This document shows positions 17,701-26,405 of a stretch of DNA of 40,197 nucleotides, in pieces; the first letter of the stretch is position 1, and each line of letters starts with the position of its first letter. A program made the translations under genes and the position numbers. The notes beneath the pieces were generated by a model that ran no database searches, was not told the DNA's origin, and worked only from the letters and a program-made list of their open reading frames with translations. The stretch is from Ignavibacteria bacterium (GTDB lineage Bacteria; Bacteroidota; Ignavibacteria; Kapaibacteriales; UBA2268). The DNA is taken from assembly GCA_012518115.1 (NCBI GenBank), contig JAAYTD010000080.1:1-40197 (forward strand), written 5' to 3'.

Positions 17701-18531
17701 ATGGAAGCCGATTTACCTTTGTTTTTAACACTTTCGCGTGAAGAACAGCGCGCTATTATTGAAGCACTTATTTTCGTGGCAAATCCTGATGAAATTTTGA
17801 CGGAAGAAAATATTTTTTCAATTGTATTGTATGATACAGAAGCTATAAATAAGAATAGAAAAACTAGTATTGAAGATAACGAAAAAATTATTTTGCCCAC
17901 TTCCAAAGAGGAATTTACTGAGTTAGAAAATATTGCCTCTGCAAAAAATTTCACAGTTGAAGAAATTGCTAAAATAATTGAAGAAATTAACCTTGAATTA
18001 GATAACTCCAATCGTCCTTATCGGATAGTAAAATATGCGGGCGGCTATCAATTTGTTACTTTGCCTCAATATGGCGAACAAGTCCAACGTATGCTACAAA
18101 GCAAGACACGCAAAAGTTTTTCTAACGCTCAACTTGAAACTTTAGCTATCATTGCATATAAACAACCTACAACAAAACAAGAAATTGATAGAATTCGAGG
18201 CGTTACGAGCTCCAGCGAAACAATAAACATTCTAATAGAAAAAGATTTGGTATTTGTAGCAGGTCGCAAAGATGTACTTGGCAAACCATTACTTTACAAA
18301 ACAACTCCTAACTTTCTGAAAACTTTTGGTTTAGATTCTATTGCCGACTTGCCGAAACTACGCGAATTAGAAGAAATAGCAGACCAAAAGCTAAAAGAAG
18401 TGTCAGAGGAAGTCCCCGAAAAAGTTTTCAACATAACACAAGAAGATGTAGAAAAACTTGGCGAAAGTATATCTACGTTTAGTATGGAAAATTCTAATAA
18501 CTCAGCTGAAAATGGTGATGAATCAAATTAG
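17701..18531 (+). CDS. scpB: Segregation and condensation protein B (ScpB)
   Basis: ScpB is a winged-helix dimer that binds the kleisin ScpA in the bacterial SMC condensin and helps chromosome segregation. The 276-residue product has the N-terminal winged helix EEQRAIIEALIFVANPDEIL, then RPYRIVKYAGGYQFVTLPQY, the signature LETLAIIAYKQPTTKQEIDR with IRGV, and DVLGKPLLYKTTPNFLKTFG. It carries an acidic insertion around residues 40-85 and an acidic tail. ScpA and SMC are not in the window. Its last 14-20 nt overlap the start of bioB, so the two are probably translationally coupled, an unusual pairing. Confidence 0.95.
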   Translation: MEADLPLFLTLSREEQRAIIEALIFVANPDEILTEENIFSIVLYDTEAINKNRKTSIEDNEKIILPTSKEEFTELENIASAKNFTVEEIAKIIEEINLELDNSNRPYRIVKYAGGYQFVTLPQYGEQVQRMLQSKTRKSFSNAQLETLAIIAYKQPTTKQEIDRIRGVTSSSETINILIEKDLVFVAGRKDVLGKPLLYKTTPNFLKTFGLDSIADLPKLRELEEIADQKLKEVSEEVPEKVFNITQEDVEKLGESISTFSMENSNNSAENGDESN

Positions 18532-19474
18532 AAATGTATTAATTGAAAACAGCAACAAAATATCTCTCGATGAAATGTATAACATTTTATCAAGTACTTC
18601 TTTTTCCGACTTAATTGCTTTAGCTAAAGAACTTACAACAACTAAAGCTTCTAATTTTTTTGATACTTGTTCTATTATCAATGCTAAAAGTGGAAAATGT
18701 CCTGAAAATTGCAAGTGGTGTTCGCAATCTGCTCATAATAATTCAGTAATAGAAATATATGATATTTTAAGTAAAGAAGAATGTTTGAAGTTAGCTAAGC
18801 ACAATGAAGAACAAGGAGTTAAACGCTTTTCTCTTGTTACATCGGGCAAACGTTTAACAAAAAGCGAAGTGAAAAAAATTTGTAATATAATTGAACATAT
18901 ACGCGGAAATTCTAACATAAGTATATGTGTTTCATTGGGCTTACTTTCTTCGGCAGATATGCGCGATTTACTGAATGCGGGTGCAACTCGTTATCATTGT
19001 AATTTAGAAACCGCTCCTTCATATTTTCCCAAACTTTGCACAACGCATACAACAGATGATAAGATTGAAACTTTAGAAAGTGCTAAAGATGCAGGGCTTG
19101 ATATTTGTTCGGGCGGCATTATAGGAATGGGCGAAGGTTTTCGCGAGCGAATAGAACTTGCCTTGACGTTAAAATCTTTAGATGTAAAAAGTGTTCCGAT
19201 AAATTTACTTAATCCGATAAAAGGTACGCCATTAGAAAATCAACCTGCTATGAGCTCCGAAGATTTTTTGCGTACAATAGCTATTTTTCGCATTATTTTA
19301 CCTGATGCTTATTTGCGTTTTGCAGGCGGTCGGACTTTATTAAGTAAAGCAACGATGGAAAAAACTATGGAAATCGGAATAAATGCAGCGATTGTTGGAG
19401 ATATGCTTACAACAATCGGTTGCAATATAAGCGAAGATAAAGCATTAATAAAGAAAATGGGTTATAATTTTTAA
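18518..19474 (+). CDS. bioB: Biotin synthase (BioB)
   Basis: A radical SAM enzyme that inserts sulfur into dethiobiotin, the last step of biotin synthesis. [12 protein letters not shown] is the radical SAM CxxxCxxC cluster motif. [34 protein letters not shown] and LRFAGGR follow as in the family. Of the ligands of the auxiliary cluster in E. coli (Cys97, Cys128, Cys188, Arg260), the equivalents of Cys128 (SICVSLG), Cys188 (DICSGG) and Arg260 are present, but Cys97 is replaced by Ser (RFSLVTSG); extra Cys occur in YHCNLET and KLCTTHTT. The start at 18518 (318 aa) or 18512 (320 aa) is preferred to 18458 because the longer form only repeats scpB sequence. One base overlaps bioA. Confidence 0.93.
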   Translation: MNQIRNVLIENSNKISLDEMYNILSSTSFSDLIALAKELTTTKASNFFDTCSIINAKSGKCPENCKWCSQSAHNNSVIEIYDILSKEECLKLAKHNEEQGVKRFSLVTSGKRLTKSEVKKICNIIEHIRGNSNISICVSLGLLSSADMRDLLNAGATRYHCNLETAPSYFPKLCTTHTTDDKIETLESAKDAGLDICSGGIIGMGEGFRERIELALTLKSLDVKSVPINLLNPIKGTPLENQPAMSSEDFLRTIAIFRIILPDAYLRFAGGRTLLSKATMEKTMEIGINAAIVGDMLTTIGCNISEDKALIKKMGYNF

Positions 19475-20754
19475 TGAATACGACAATTACAAACAACTTT
19501 GATAAAGAACATCTTTGGCACCCCTATTCTTCGGCAACTAATCCATTGCCAGCATACGTTGTTAAAAGCGCTAAAGGTGTTGAAATAGAGCTCCTTGACG
19601 GCAGAATTTTAATTGACGGAATGTCTTCTTGGTGGGCTACAATACATGGCTATAATAATCCTGATATAAATGCAGCTGCTAAATCTCAATTAGACAAAAT
19701 GTCGCATATTATGTTTGGCGGTTTAACTCATTTACCAGCTATAGAGTTAGGGGAAAAAATACTTGAAATTGTATCTCCTGAATTTCAAAAAATTTTCTAT
19801 GCTGATAGCGGTTCTGTTGCTGTAGAAATAGCGCTTAAAATGGCAGTTCAATATTGGTATGGCAAATCACAAACCACAAAAACGAATTTCGTTACAATCC
19901 GTTCAGGATATCATGGAGATACGTGGAATGCGATGTCAGTTTGCGATCCTATCACAGGAATGCACGGCATTTTTGGTAGCGATTTATCCAAGCGATATTT
20001 TATCCAATCGCCAAGTTCAAAATTTTATGATGCTTATAATCCAGATGATATAAATGAATTTGCTAAACTTATAAAATCGGAGAAAAACAATATAGCCGCT
20101 TTAATTCTTGAGCCTGTAGTTCAAGGTGCGGGCGGAATGTATTTTTATCACCCTGAATTTTTAAACTCGGCAGTTGAAATTTGTCGTGAGAACGATATTC
20201 TTGTAATTTTTGATGAAATTGCAACAGGTTTCGGACGTACGGGAAAACTTTTTGCTTACGAACATACAAAAGTTGTTCCTGATATTATGTGTATCGGAAA
20301 GGCTTTAACAGCGGGCTATCTTACGATGTCAGCAGTACTTACAACAAACGAAGTAGCAAAAACTATTTCAGATAATCCGCCATTTGCTTTTATGCACGGT
20401 CCAACATTTATGGCAAATCCACTAGCTTGTGCTATCGCAAAAGCTTCAATAGAGTTGTTACTTAAAAACGATTGGCAAAAAAAGGTAAAAGAAATTGAAT
20501 TGCAAATGCAAAAAGAACTAGCGCCAGCTAAATATTTTGAAAGCGTTGAAGAAGTAAGAGTATTGGGAGCTATAGGTGTTGTAGAAATGAAAAAACCAGT
20601 AGATTTGAAATTTTTGCAGCAACGTTTTATAGAGGAAGGTATATGGGTGCGACCTTTCGGAAAATTAATTTATATTATGCCACCATTTGTCATTTCAACA
20701 GAACAATTAAATTTTTTGACTTCAAAATTAATTAAGATAATTGCAGAAATATAA
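19474..20754 (+). CDS. bioA: Adenosylmethionine-8-amino-7-oxononanoate aminotransferase (BioA)
   Basis: A PLP class III aminotransferase of 426 residues that converts 8-amino-7-oxononanoate to 7,8-diaminopelargonate using S-adenosylmethionine as amino donor. Supporting motifs: LWHPYSS at the N-terminus, [15 protein letters not shown] (the BioA substrate-pocket WW), [47 protein letters not shown] and the PLP lysine in [15 protein letters not shown] joins it to bioB with a one-base overlap, and bioF starts two bases after its stop, so bioB-bioA-bioF form a tight operon. Confidence 0.97.
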   Translation: MNTTITNNFDKEHLWHPYSSATNPLPAYVVKSAKGVEIELLDGRILIDGMSSWWATIHGYNNPDINAAAKSQLDKMSHIMFGGLTHLPAIELGEKILEIVSPEFQKIFYADSGSVAVEIALKMAVQYWYGKSQTTKTNFVTIRSGYHGDTWNAMSVCDPITGMHGIFGSDLSKRYFIQSPSSKFYDAYNPDDINEFAKLIKSEKNNIAALILEPVVQGAGGMYFYHPEFLNSAVEICRENDILVIFDEIATGFGRTGKLFAYEHTKVVPDIMCIGKALTAGYLTMSAVLTTNEVAKTISDNPPFAFMHGPTFMANPLACAIAKASIELLLKNDWQKKVKEIELQMQKELAPAKYFESVEEVRVLGAIGVVEMKKPVDLKFLQQRFIEEGIWVRPFGKLIYIMPPFVISTEQLNFLTSKLIKIIAEI

Positions 20755-20756
20755 CT

Positions 20757-21905
20757 ATGAGATTAAGCTATTTAGAAAAACAATTGGATATTTTAAAAAA
20801 AGAATCTAATTTTCGTACACTACCTAATGCAAAAAGTGCTGGTAAGTATGTTGAAATTAATGGCAATAGAATGCTTAATCTTTCGTATAACGATTATCTT
20901 GGACTAGCTAGCAATAAAAAACTGCGTGCAAAATTTTTAGAAAATATTGACATAGAGAAATTTATTCCGTCCTCATCGTCTTCACGTCTTTTAGGTGGAA
21001 GTTTTGACGAATATATTGAATTAGAAACTATGCTTGCCGAGCTATTTCACAAAGAGTCATCTTTAGTATTTAATAGCGGTTACCATTTAAACATAGGAAT
21101 ATTGCCTGCTATTGCTAATACGCGAACTCTTATTTTAGCTGATAAATTAATTCACGCAAGTATAATTGATGGAATTATTTTAAGCCGAGCAAACTTTTTA
21201 CGTTATAAGCACAATGATTACGAACACTTAGAAAAACTAATCAAAGCTAATCACAGTAATTATACGCAAATTATAATTGTTACGGAAAGTGTTTTTAGTA
21301 TGGACGGCGATAGAAGTGATCTGCAGAAATTAGTTGAAATAAAGCAAAAGTATGACAATATTTTGCTTTATGTTGATGAAGCACACGCAGTTGGCGTATT
21401 TGGAAAAAACGGTTTAGGAATTGCGGAAGAGGAAAATTGCATTAATGAAATTGATTTTCTTGTAGGAACTTTCGGCAAAGCTTTAGCGTCAGTTGGTGGC
21501 TATATTGTTTGCGACAAAATTATACGTGATTTTTTAATTAACAAAATGCGTTCTTTCATATTTTCAACAGCATTGCCTCCTATTAATATATCTTGGACGA
21601 AATTTATTTTAGAAAATTTACCATATTTTAACAATAAACGTAACCATTTACAAAATATAACTAATAAATTTATTTCTTCGTTACAAAAACGCAACTATAC
21701 CACCCCCTCAAAGTCACATATTGTCCCGCTTATCATAGGTGATAACGAACTATCTATAAACAAATCTAATTACTTACAAGAAAACGGCTTTTATACTTTA
21801 GCCGTTAGACCGCCTGCTGTTCCTGTCGGACAATCTCGCATTAGAATCTCCTTAAATGCGGATTTAGAAGAGCAAGACATAGATAATTTAATCGCATTAC
21901 TATAA
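20757..21905 (+). CDS. bioF: 8-amino-7-oxononanoate synthase (BioF)
   Basis: A PLP alpha-oxoamine synthase, 382 residues, condensing pimeloyl-thioester with alanine, the first dedicated step of the biotin ring pathway. Motifs: NLSYNDYLGLASNK, SSSSSRLLGGSFDEY, ESVFSMDGD, YVDEAHAVGVFGKNGLG and the PLP lysine in VGTFGKALASVGGY; the end PPAVPVGQSRIRISL is typical. Close relatives such as 2-amino-3-ketobutyrate ligase share these motifs, but the position directly after bioB-bioA decides the call. bioC, bioD and bioH are absent from the window. Confidence 0.95.
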   Translation: MRLSYLEKQLDILKKESNFRTLPNAKSAGKYVEINGNRMLNLSYNDYLGLASNKKLRAKFLENIDIEKFIPSSSSSRLLGGSFDEYIELETMLAELFHKESSLVFNSGYHLNIGILPAIANTRTLILADKLIHASIIDGIILSRANFLRYKHNDYEHLEKLIKANHSNYTQIIIVTESVFSMDGDRSDLQKLVEIKQKYDNILLYVDEAHAVGVFGKNGLGIAEEENCINEIDFLVGTFGKALASVGGYIVCDKIIRDFLINKMRSFIFSTALPPINISWTKFILENLPYFNNKRNHLQNITNKFISSLQKRNYTTPSKSHIVPLIIGDNELSINKSNYLQENGFYTLAVRPPAVPVGQSRIRISLNADLEEQDIDNLIALL

Positions 21906-21953
21906 TATTGTTAATATAAAACGAAAAGTCTTGTTTTTTCAATTGTTATTCAT

Positions 21954-21961
21954 TATTTTTG
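21954..21961 (+). promoter_or_regulatory. Probable speA promoter, -7 element
   Basis: TATTTTTG fits TAnnTTTG, with CTTG at 21930-21933, 20 nt upstream. It lies 49 nt before the speA start, which has a strong GGAGGT ribosome site. Confidence 0.5.
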
Positions 21962-22010
21962 CGAATATATTCAGAGATTTTTTATTTCAAATTTAAAATT
22001 GGAGGTATAA

Positions 22011-23900
22011 ATGCGAAAATGGCGAGTAGAAGATTCAGCGGAACTTTATAATATTTCGGGCTGGGGAGCGGAATATTTTAAGATTAACGATAAAGGAAAT
22101 GTTGTAGTTACTCCTAAACCTAATGGCGTAGAAATTGATTTGAAGGAATTAATAGATGAACTTCAAATACGCGACGTTTCTTTACCAGTCCTTTTGCGTT
22201 TTCCCGACATATTAGACCACCGAATAGAAACGATTTCCAATTGCTTTAAAATTGCTGCAGAAGAATACAATTTCAAGGCTCAAAACTTTGTAATTTATCC
22301 TATTAAAGTCAATCAGATGAGACCTGTAGTTGAAGAAATTGTAAATCACGGAAAAAAATTCAACATAGGTTTAGAGGCAGGCTCGAAACCAGAACTCCAC
22401 GCTATATTAGCAATAAGTACGGAAGAATCTTTAATTATTTGTAATGGTTACAAAGACGAAGACTATATAGAACTAGCGCTTCTTGCACAAAAGATGGGCA
22501 AAAATATTTTTATTGTTGTGGAAAAAACGAATGAATTAAAACGTATTATTTCAATATCACAATCTTTAAAAATAAAACCTAATATCGGCATTCGTATAAA
22601 ACTTGCGAGCTCGGGCAGTGGAAAATGGGAAGATAGCGGTGGCGACAAAAGTAAGTTTGGTTTAACATCAAGTGAACTTTTAGAAGCTATTGAGTTGCTT
22701 GAACAACATAATATGAAAGACTGCTTGCGACTTATACATTTCCATATAGGCAGCCAAGTTACGAAAATTCGTCGTATTAAAACTGCTCTTCGTGAAGCTT
22801 TCAATTTTTATGTACAATTGTGTAAATTAGGTTGTGATATAGAATACGTTGATATTGGTGGCGGACTTGGCGTTGATTACGAAGGTACTCGCTCTTCAAA
22901 TAGTTCCAGTAGCATTAATTATTCTGTGCAAGAATATGTAAATGATGCTATAGCTAATATTGTAGATGCAGCTGATAAAAACAATTTACCTCACCCTAAC
23001 ATTATTACAGAAAGCGGTCGCTCACTTGCCGCACATCATTCTGTGTTAATTTTTGACGTTCTTGAAGCTAATTCTGTGCCTAAAATGAGCGATGATTTTG
23101 AAATTGATGATTCGCATCATGAATTAGTAAAAGAATTATATGAAATTTGGGATAATTTATCTAATAGTAGAATGTTAGAATCGTGGCACGATGCTCAACA
23201 AATCCGCGAAGAATCCTTAGATCGCTTCAGTCTCGGAGTTTTAGACATAGAAACTCGCGCGCTAGTTGAAAAAATATTTTGGTCAATAGCTTCGGAAATA
23301 CAAATTTTGACAGCTAATCTAAAACATCCTAACGAAGAAGTGCGTGCATTAAATAAAATGTTAACAGACAAGTATTTTTGTAATTTTTCACTTTTCCAAT
23401 CTGTTCCTGACTCGTGGGCAATAGACCAACTATTTCCTATTATTCCAATTCATAGACTTGATGAGAAACCGACAGAACTTGCAACTTTGCAAGATATAAC
23501 TTGTGATTCTGACGGCAAAATCGATAACTTTATATCAACAACAAATACGCCAAACGGCTTACCTGTACATAAATTAAAGGACGATGAACAATATATTATC
23601 GGCGTGTTTTTAGTTGGAGCATACCAAGAAATTTTAGGTGATTTACATAATTTGTTTGGCGATACTAATGCAGTCCATATATCTGTTGATAACAACAAGT
23701 ACTATATAAAACAAATAATTGACGGCGAAACAGTAGCAGAAGTTTTGGAATATGTACAATATAATCCTAAAAAACTTGTCCGAAATGTAGAAACGTGGGT
23801 TACAGCCGCAGTACAAGTAGGTAAATTATCAGCACAAGAAGGAAAAGAATTCTTGTCAATTTATCGTTCGGGATTATTTGGATATACATATTTAGAATAA
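22011..23900 (+). CDS. speA: Biosynthetic arginine decarboxylase (SpeA)
   Basis: A PLP fold-type III decarboxylase, 629 residues, turning arginine into agmatine, the entry to putrescine and spermidine. The N-terminus YNISGWGAEYFKINDKGNV is diagnostic of SpeA; the PLP lysine lies in FVIYPIKVNQMRPVVEE. GLEAGSKPEL, HFHIGSQV, DIGGGLGVDYEG and ITESGRSLAAHHSVL are conserved barrel motifs; the C-terminal part with DSWAIDQLFPIIPIHRL and GAYQEILGDLHNLFGDTN fits the family. GGAGGT lies 6-11 nt before the ATG. It appears to be transcribed alone. Confidence 0.97.
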   Translation: MRKWRVEDSAELYNISGWGAEYFKINDKGNVVVTPKPNGVEIDLKELIDELQIRDVSLPVLLRFPDILDHRIETISNCFKIAAEEYNFKAQNFVIYPIKVNQMRPVVEEIVNHGKKFNIGLEAGSKPELHAILAISTEESLIICNGYKDEDYIELALLAQKMGKNIFIVVEKTNELKRIISISQSLKIKPNIGIRIKLASSGSGKWEDSGGDKSKFGLTSSELLEAIELLEQHNMKDCLRLIHFHIGSQVTKIRRIKTALREAFNFYVQLCKLGCDIEYVDIGGGLGVDYEGTRSSNSSSSINYSVQEYVNDAIANIVDAADKNNLPHPNIITESGRSLAAHHSVLIFDVLEANSVPKMSDDFEIDDSHHELVKELYEIWDNLSNSRMLESWHDAQQIREESLDRFSLGVLDIETRALVEKIFWSIASEIQILTANLKHPNEEVRALNKMLTDKYFCNFSLFQSVPDSWAIDQLFPIIPIHRLDEKPTELATLQDITCDSDGKIDNFISTTNTPNGLPVHKLKDDEQYIIGVFLVGAYQEILGDLHNLFGDTNAVHISVDNNKYYIKQIIDGETVAEVLEYVQYNPKKLVRNVETWVTAAVQVGKLSAQEGKEFLSIYRSGLFGYTYLE

Positions 23901-23995
23901 TCTTTTATTTGCAGTATTACAATATATTTTTTTATCAAACGTTTATCTTAACTTCATTATTTCATTATTTCATTTTATATTGAGGAGTAAATTAA

Positions 23996-24571
23996 ATGGC
24001 TAATTTAGCAGGAACAAAAACAGAACAAAATTTATTAAAAGCATTTGCAGGCGAATCACAAGCTCGAAATAGATATGAAATGTTTGCAAAAGCAGCACGT
24101 AAAGAAGGATACGAACAAATAGCTGCAATATTTTTAGAAACTGCATTACAAGAGTTTGAGCATGCAAAACGTTTCTTCAGCTATTTAGAAGGTAGAATGG
24201 TTGAAATAACTGCTTCATATCCTGCTGGTATTGTTGGCACTACAAAAGAAAATTTGAAAGCTGCTGCTGAAGGCGAACACGAAGAATGGGCTGATTTATA
24301 TCCTAAATTCGCTGAAATAGCTAAAGAAGAAGGATTTTCTGAAATATCTTCTTTATTCAAAATGGTAGCAAAAGCAGAAGTAGTGCATGAAGACCGCTAT
24401 CGTAAGTTGCTTGAAAATATAGAAAAAAATCAAGTTTTTGAACGCGACACACCAGTTAAATGGCAATGTAAAAATTGTGGCTATGTTCACGAAGGAACAA
24501 AAGCTCCTGAAAAATGTCCAGCTTGTTTGCATTCAAAAGCATATTTTCAATTAGAACTTGACAACTTTTAA
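23996..24571 (+). CDS. rbr: Rubrerythrin
   Basis: A non-haem diiron peroxidase with a C-terminal rubredoxin-like domain, protecting anaerobic or microaerophilic cells from hydrogen peroxide. The 191-residue protein has the four-helix diiron domain with AFAGESQARNRYEMFAKAA, ALQEFEHAKRFF, EGEHEEWADLYP and AKAEVVHEDRY, providing the Glu/His ligands, then WQCKNCGYVHEG and EKCPACLHSKAYF, the four rubredoxin cysteines. It is preceded by GAGGAG at a good distance and followed by a clear terminator, so it is a single-gene unit. It suggests the host meets low-oxygen conditions. Confidence 0.97.
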   Translation: MANLAGTKTEQNLLKAFAGESQARNRYEMFAKAARKEGYEQIAAIFLETALQEFEHAKRFFSYLEGRMVEITASYPAGIVGTTKENLKAAAEGEHEEWADLYPKFAEIAKEEGFSEISSLFKMVAKAEVVHEDRYRKLLENIEKNQVFERDTPVKWQCKNCGYVHEGTKAPEKCPACLHSKAYFQLELDNF

Positions 24572-24600
24572 TTTTTTGCATTTTAAAATCTTTTTTTCGA

Positions 24601-24627
24601 ACTGCTCATTTTTGAGCAGTTTTTTTG
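24601..24627 (+). terminator. Rho-independent terminator after rubrerythrin
   Basis: ACTGCTCA pairs with TGAGCAGT around TTTT, then a run of seven T. It ends just before the next gene's ATG, which argues against the TTG at 24625 as start of that gene. Confidence 0.85.
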
Positions 24628-24642
24628 TATAAAAAAATCACT

Positions 24643-25017
24643 ATGAAAAATACCAATACTTTATATAAAAAACAATGTGGAAATCAAGGAGAAGAACTAG
24701 CTACACAGTATTTGTTAGAAAATGGTTACCAAATCGTTAAACGTAACTTCAAATTTGGACGTGAAGGTGAAATTGATATTATTGCAAATCATAATAACAC
24801 CTTAGTTTTTATAGAAGTTAAGACACGAACTAACCATTCTTTTGGCGATCCTATAGAACAAATTTCACAAAGAAAAAGAAAAAGTTGGTATCACGCAGCT
24901 AAAGGTTTCTTGTATGTCAATAAAATTTCTAATCAAGAATGCAGATTTGACGCAATTATTATAGATTTATCAAAAGATGCTAAAGAACAAATTTTGCATA
25001 TTCAAAATGCGATGTAA
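24643..25017 (+). CDS. YraN/UPF0102 family protein
   Basis: A 124-residue protein of the UPF0102 family, a restriction-endonuclease-like (Holliday-junction-resolvase-related) fold of unsettled function. Motifs: GNQGEELATQYLLENGYQIV, then EGEIDIIA and LVFIEVKTRTNHSFG, where Glu/Asp and E-V-K form the PD-(D/E)xK-like site, and QRKRKSWYHAAKGFL. The ATG at 24643 is chosen because the upstream TTG at 24625 lies in the terminator of the previous gene. It follows rubrerythrin but is probably transcribed independently or by read-through. Confidence 0.9.
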   Translation: MKNTNTLYKKQCGNQGEELATQYLLENGYQIVKRNFKFGREGEIDIIANHNNTLVFIEVKTRTNHSFGDPIEQISQRKRKSWYHAAKGFLYVNKISNQECRFDAIIIDLSKDAKEQILHIQNAM

Positions 25018-25032
25018 TGCTAAATTGAATTA

Positions 25033-25089
25033 GAATTCTCCTTTGGAACGAAGGGTGGCAAACGAAGTTTGACGGGATAGTTAATAATA
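25033..25089 (-). repeat. Two-hairpin intergenic repeat, copy R3 (inverted)
   Basis: On the minus strand it reads ATTAACTATCCCGTCAAACT then TCGTTTGCCACCCTTCGTTC. Stem one is CAAAC/GTTTG, stem two CCTTTG-like; it ends AGGAGAATTC as the other copies. Confidence 0.7.
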
Positions 25090-25134
25090 TATCGCTTATT
25101 TATTTTGCAATACAATTATTTTTGATAATCAAAC

Positions 25135-25169
25135 AAAAAAAAGCACCTCAATTAAGAGATGCTTTTTTT
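25135..25169. terminator. Bidirectional terminator between yraN-type gene and lipoprotein
   Basis: AAAAAAGCACCTC (ending 25149) and GAGATGCTTTTTTT form a hairpin with flanking A and T runs on both sides, suited to stop transcription of both convergent genes. Confidence 0.75.
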
Positions 25170-25190
25170 AGAAAAAAGATTTTGTTATGT

Positions 25191-25931
25191 TTAATTTTTC
25201 ACATAACAATCTGCTACAGAATGTGCTATAAATAGTTTCAGCATCGGTTTATTTTGATAACTGAAAGGTTCGCTTCTACTTTGCTGCAAATCAATTCTTG
25301 CTGATTTGCCGATTTTTGATAATTCTTCGGCTGTAAATGTTATTGTGCCTGTAGCTTCAGGAGATTCTATTTTTTTCATTACATTGCCAAGTTGTGAGCT
25401 AACTTCTACAAATAACTCCAGACTAGGATCAACACCTGTATAACTTATTTCAAAATTATTTTGGTCAAGTGTATCGAGTGTATCATAAACAGCAAGATTA
25501 GTAAATCTAATCATATTATTAGGTGCTGTAAAAGCAAGTGTTCCGCCCAAATAACCACCTATTTCAACATTAAATTCAGGTACATAGTAAGTTGCAGAGT
25601 ATTTATATTGTCCCTTACCATAATCATTTACTAACTCAAACATATTAATGCCATTGCACTTAGCAAATTTCGGATTTACGAATTCTCCATTTTCTGTAAG
25701 ATATGCTACTAAATCCCACCTTTTCTCTTCTTTGTAATACATAGTCGGACCCCAGTATTCCGATTGCATTAGAAATACTGCTACATAGTTCTCAGTTGTC
25801 GTCCCAGCAATACTATTTAAAAAATCTTGCGGAGACCTTTTACAATCGACCGAATTATCGGAACAAGAAGAAGCAAGAAATAAAATTCCTGCTAAAATTA
25901 GAGCGTTTAGCGCTAGTTTTGTGTTTTTCAT
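25191..25931 (-). CDS. Lipoprotein of unknown function
   Basis: The 246-residue product has a lipoprotein signal with the lipobox LASSC, so it should be anchored to a membrane. The mature part starts with an Asp/Ser linker and a short Cys-containing segment (DCKRSPQDFL), followed by beta-strand-like sequence (QYKYSATYYVPEFNVEIGGY) and a C-terminus with two regions resembling Ig-like strands (TGTITFTAEEL). No enzymatic motif is seen and I do not recognise the family. Cys residues at about 30, 93 and near the C-terminus (ADCYVKN) could form disulfides. It is convergent with the YraN-type gene and ends at a shared terminator. Confidence 0.75.
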   Translation of the reverse strand: MKNTKLALNALILAGILFLASSCSDNSVDCKRSPQDFLNSIAGTTTENYVAVFLMQSEYWGPTMYYKEEKRWDLVAYLTENGEFVNPKFAKCNGINMFELVNDYGKGQYKYSATYYVPEFNVEIGGYLGGTLAFTAPNNMIRFTNLAVYDTLDTLDQNNFEISYTGVDPSLELFVEVSSQLGNVMKKIESPEATGTITFTAEELSKIGKSARIDLQQSRSEPFSYQNKPMLKLFIAHSVADCYVKN

Positions 25932-26405
25932 ATCAAAACCTCATTTTTTGATTAATAAAATAAATGGAAAATCACACGATAATAACTTATATAATGAAGA
26001 TTACCGAATGAATAATTTTTATTTCATAAAAAAAGCGCTCAAATATTAGTCTCTTGAAAGGTTATAAAAAAACAATCTAAATGTAAAGCTTAAAAATACA
26101 AAAAAAGAAAACAATTACCAAACTTTTCGCGTTTTTTATAAAACAATTTAAAAAGTTTTTTACTAGCTAGATTAGAAAATTTATATCTTTTTGAATTATA
26201 TATTAGTTCATATTAGTTCGTTTTTAAAGTTTTATCAAAGAAAAAATAATATTTTTTGCATAAAACACGAAAAAATTTGTAAAAAACAATGATTTTAATT
26301 ATTTTAGTAGGTTTCATATAGAATTTATTCTAATCAAACAAAATATATTGTTGTGTAAGTTACAGTATTTTTCATTCAAAAGTAGAATAATAATAGTTAT
26401 AGAAT
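25932..26405. other. AT-rich divergent intergenic region
   Basis: These 474 bp separate the lipoprotein and tyrS promoters. I find no remnant coding frame, no tRNA and no palindrome of note. A tandem 10-bp pair, TATTAGTTCA-TATTAGTTCG, lies at 26201-26220. No T-box-like leader for tyrS is evident. Confidence 0.55.

Noticed and set aside
17673-18011. 112-codon minus-strand frame opposite scpB
   Set aside because: Low-complexity shadow of the clearly real scpB gene.
18458-18511. Upstream in-frame ATG for bioB
   Set aside because: The extra residues only read the scpB end in another frame; biotin synthases of this type begin near MNQIRNVL-like sequence.
25932-26405. T-box or other leader RNA before tyrS
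   Set aside because: No T-box consensus, specifier stem or terminator/antiterminator pair can be recognised in the AT-rich gap.
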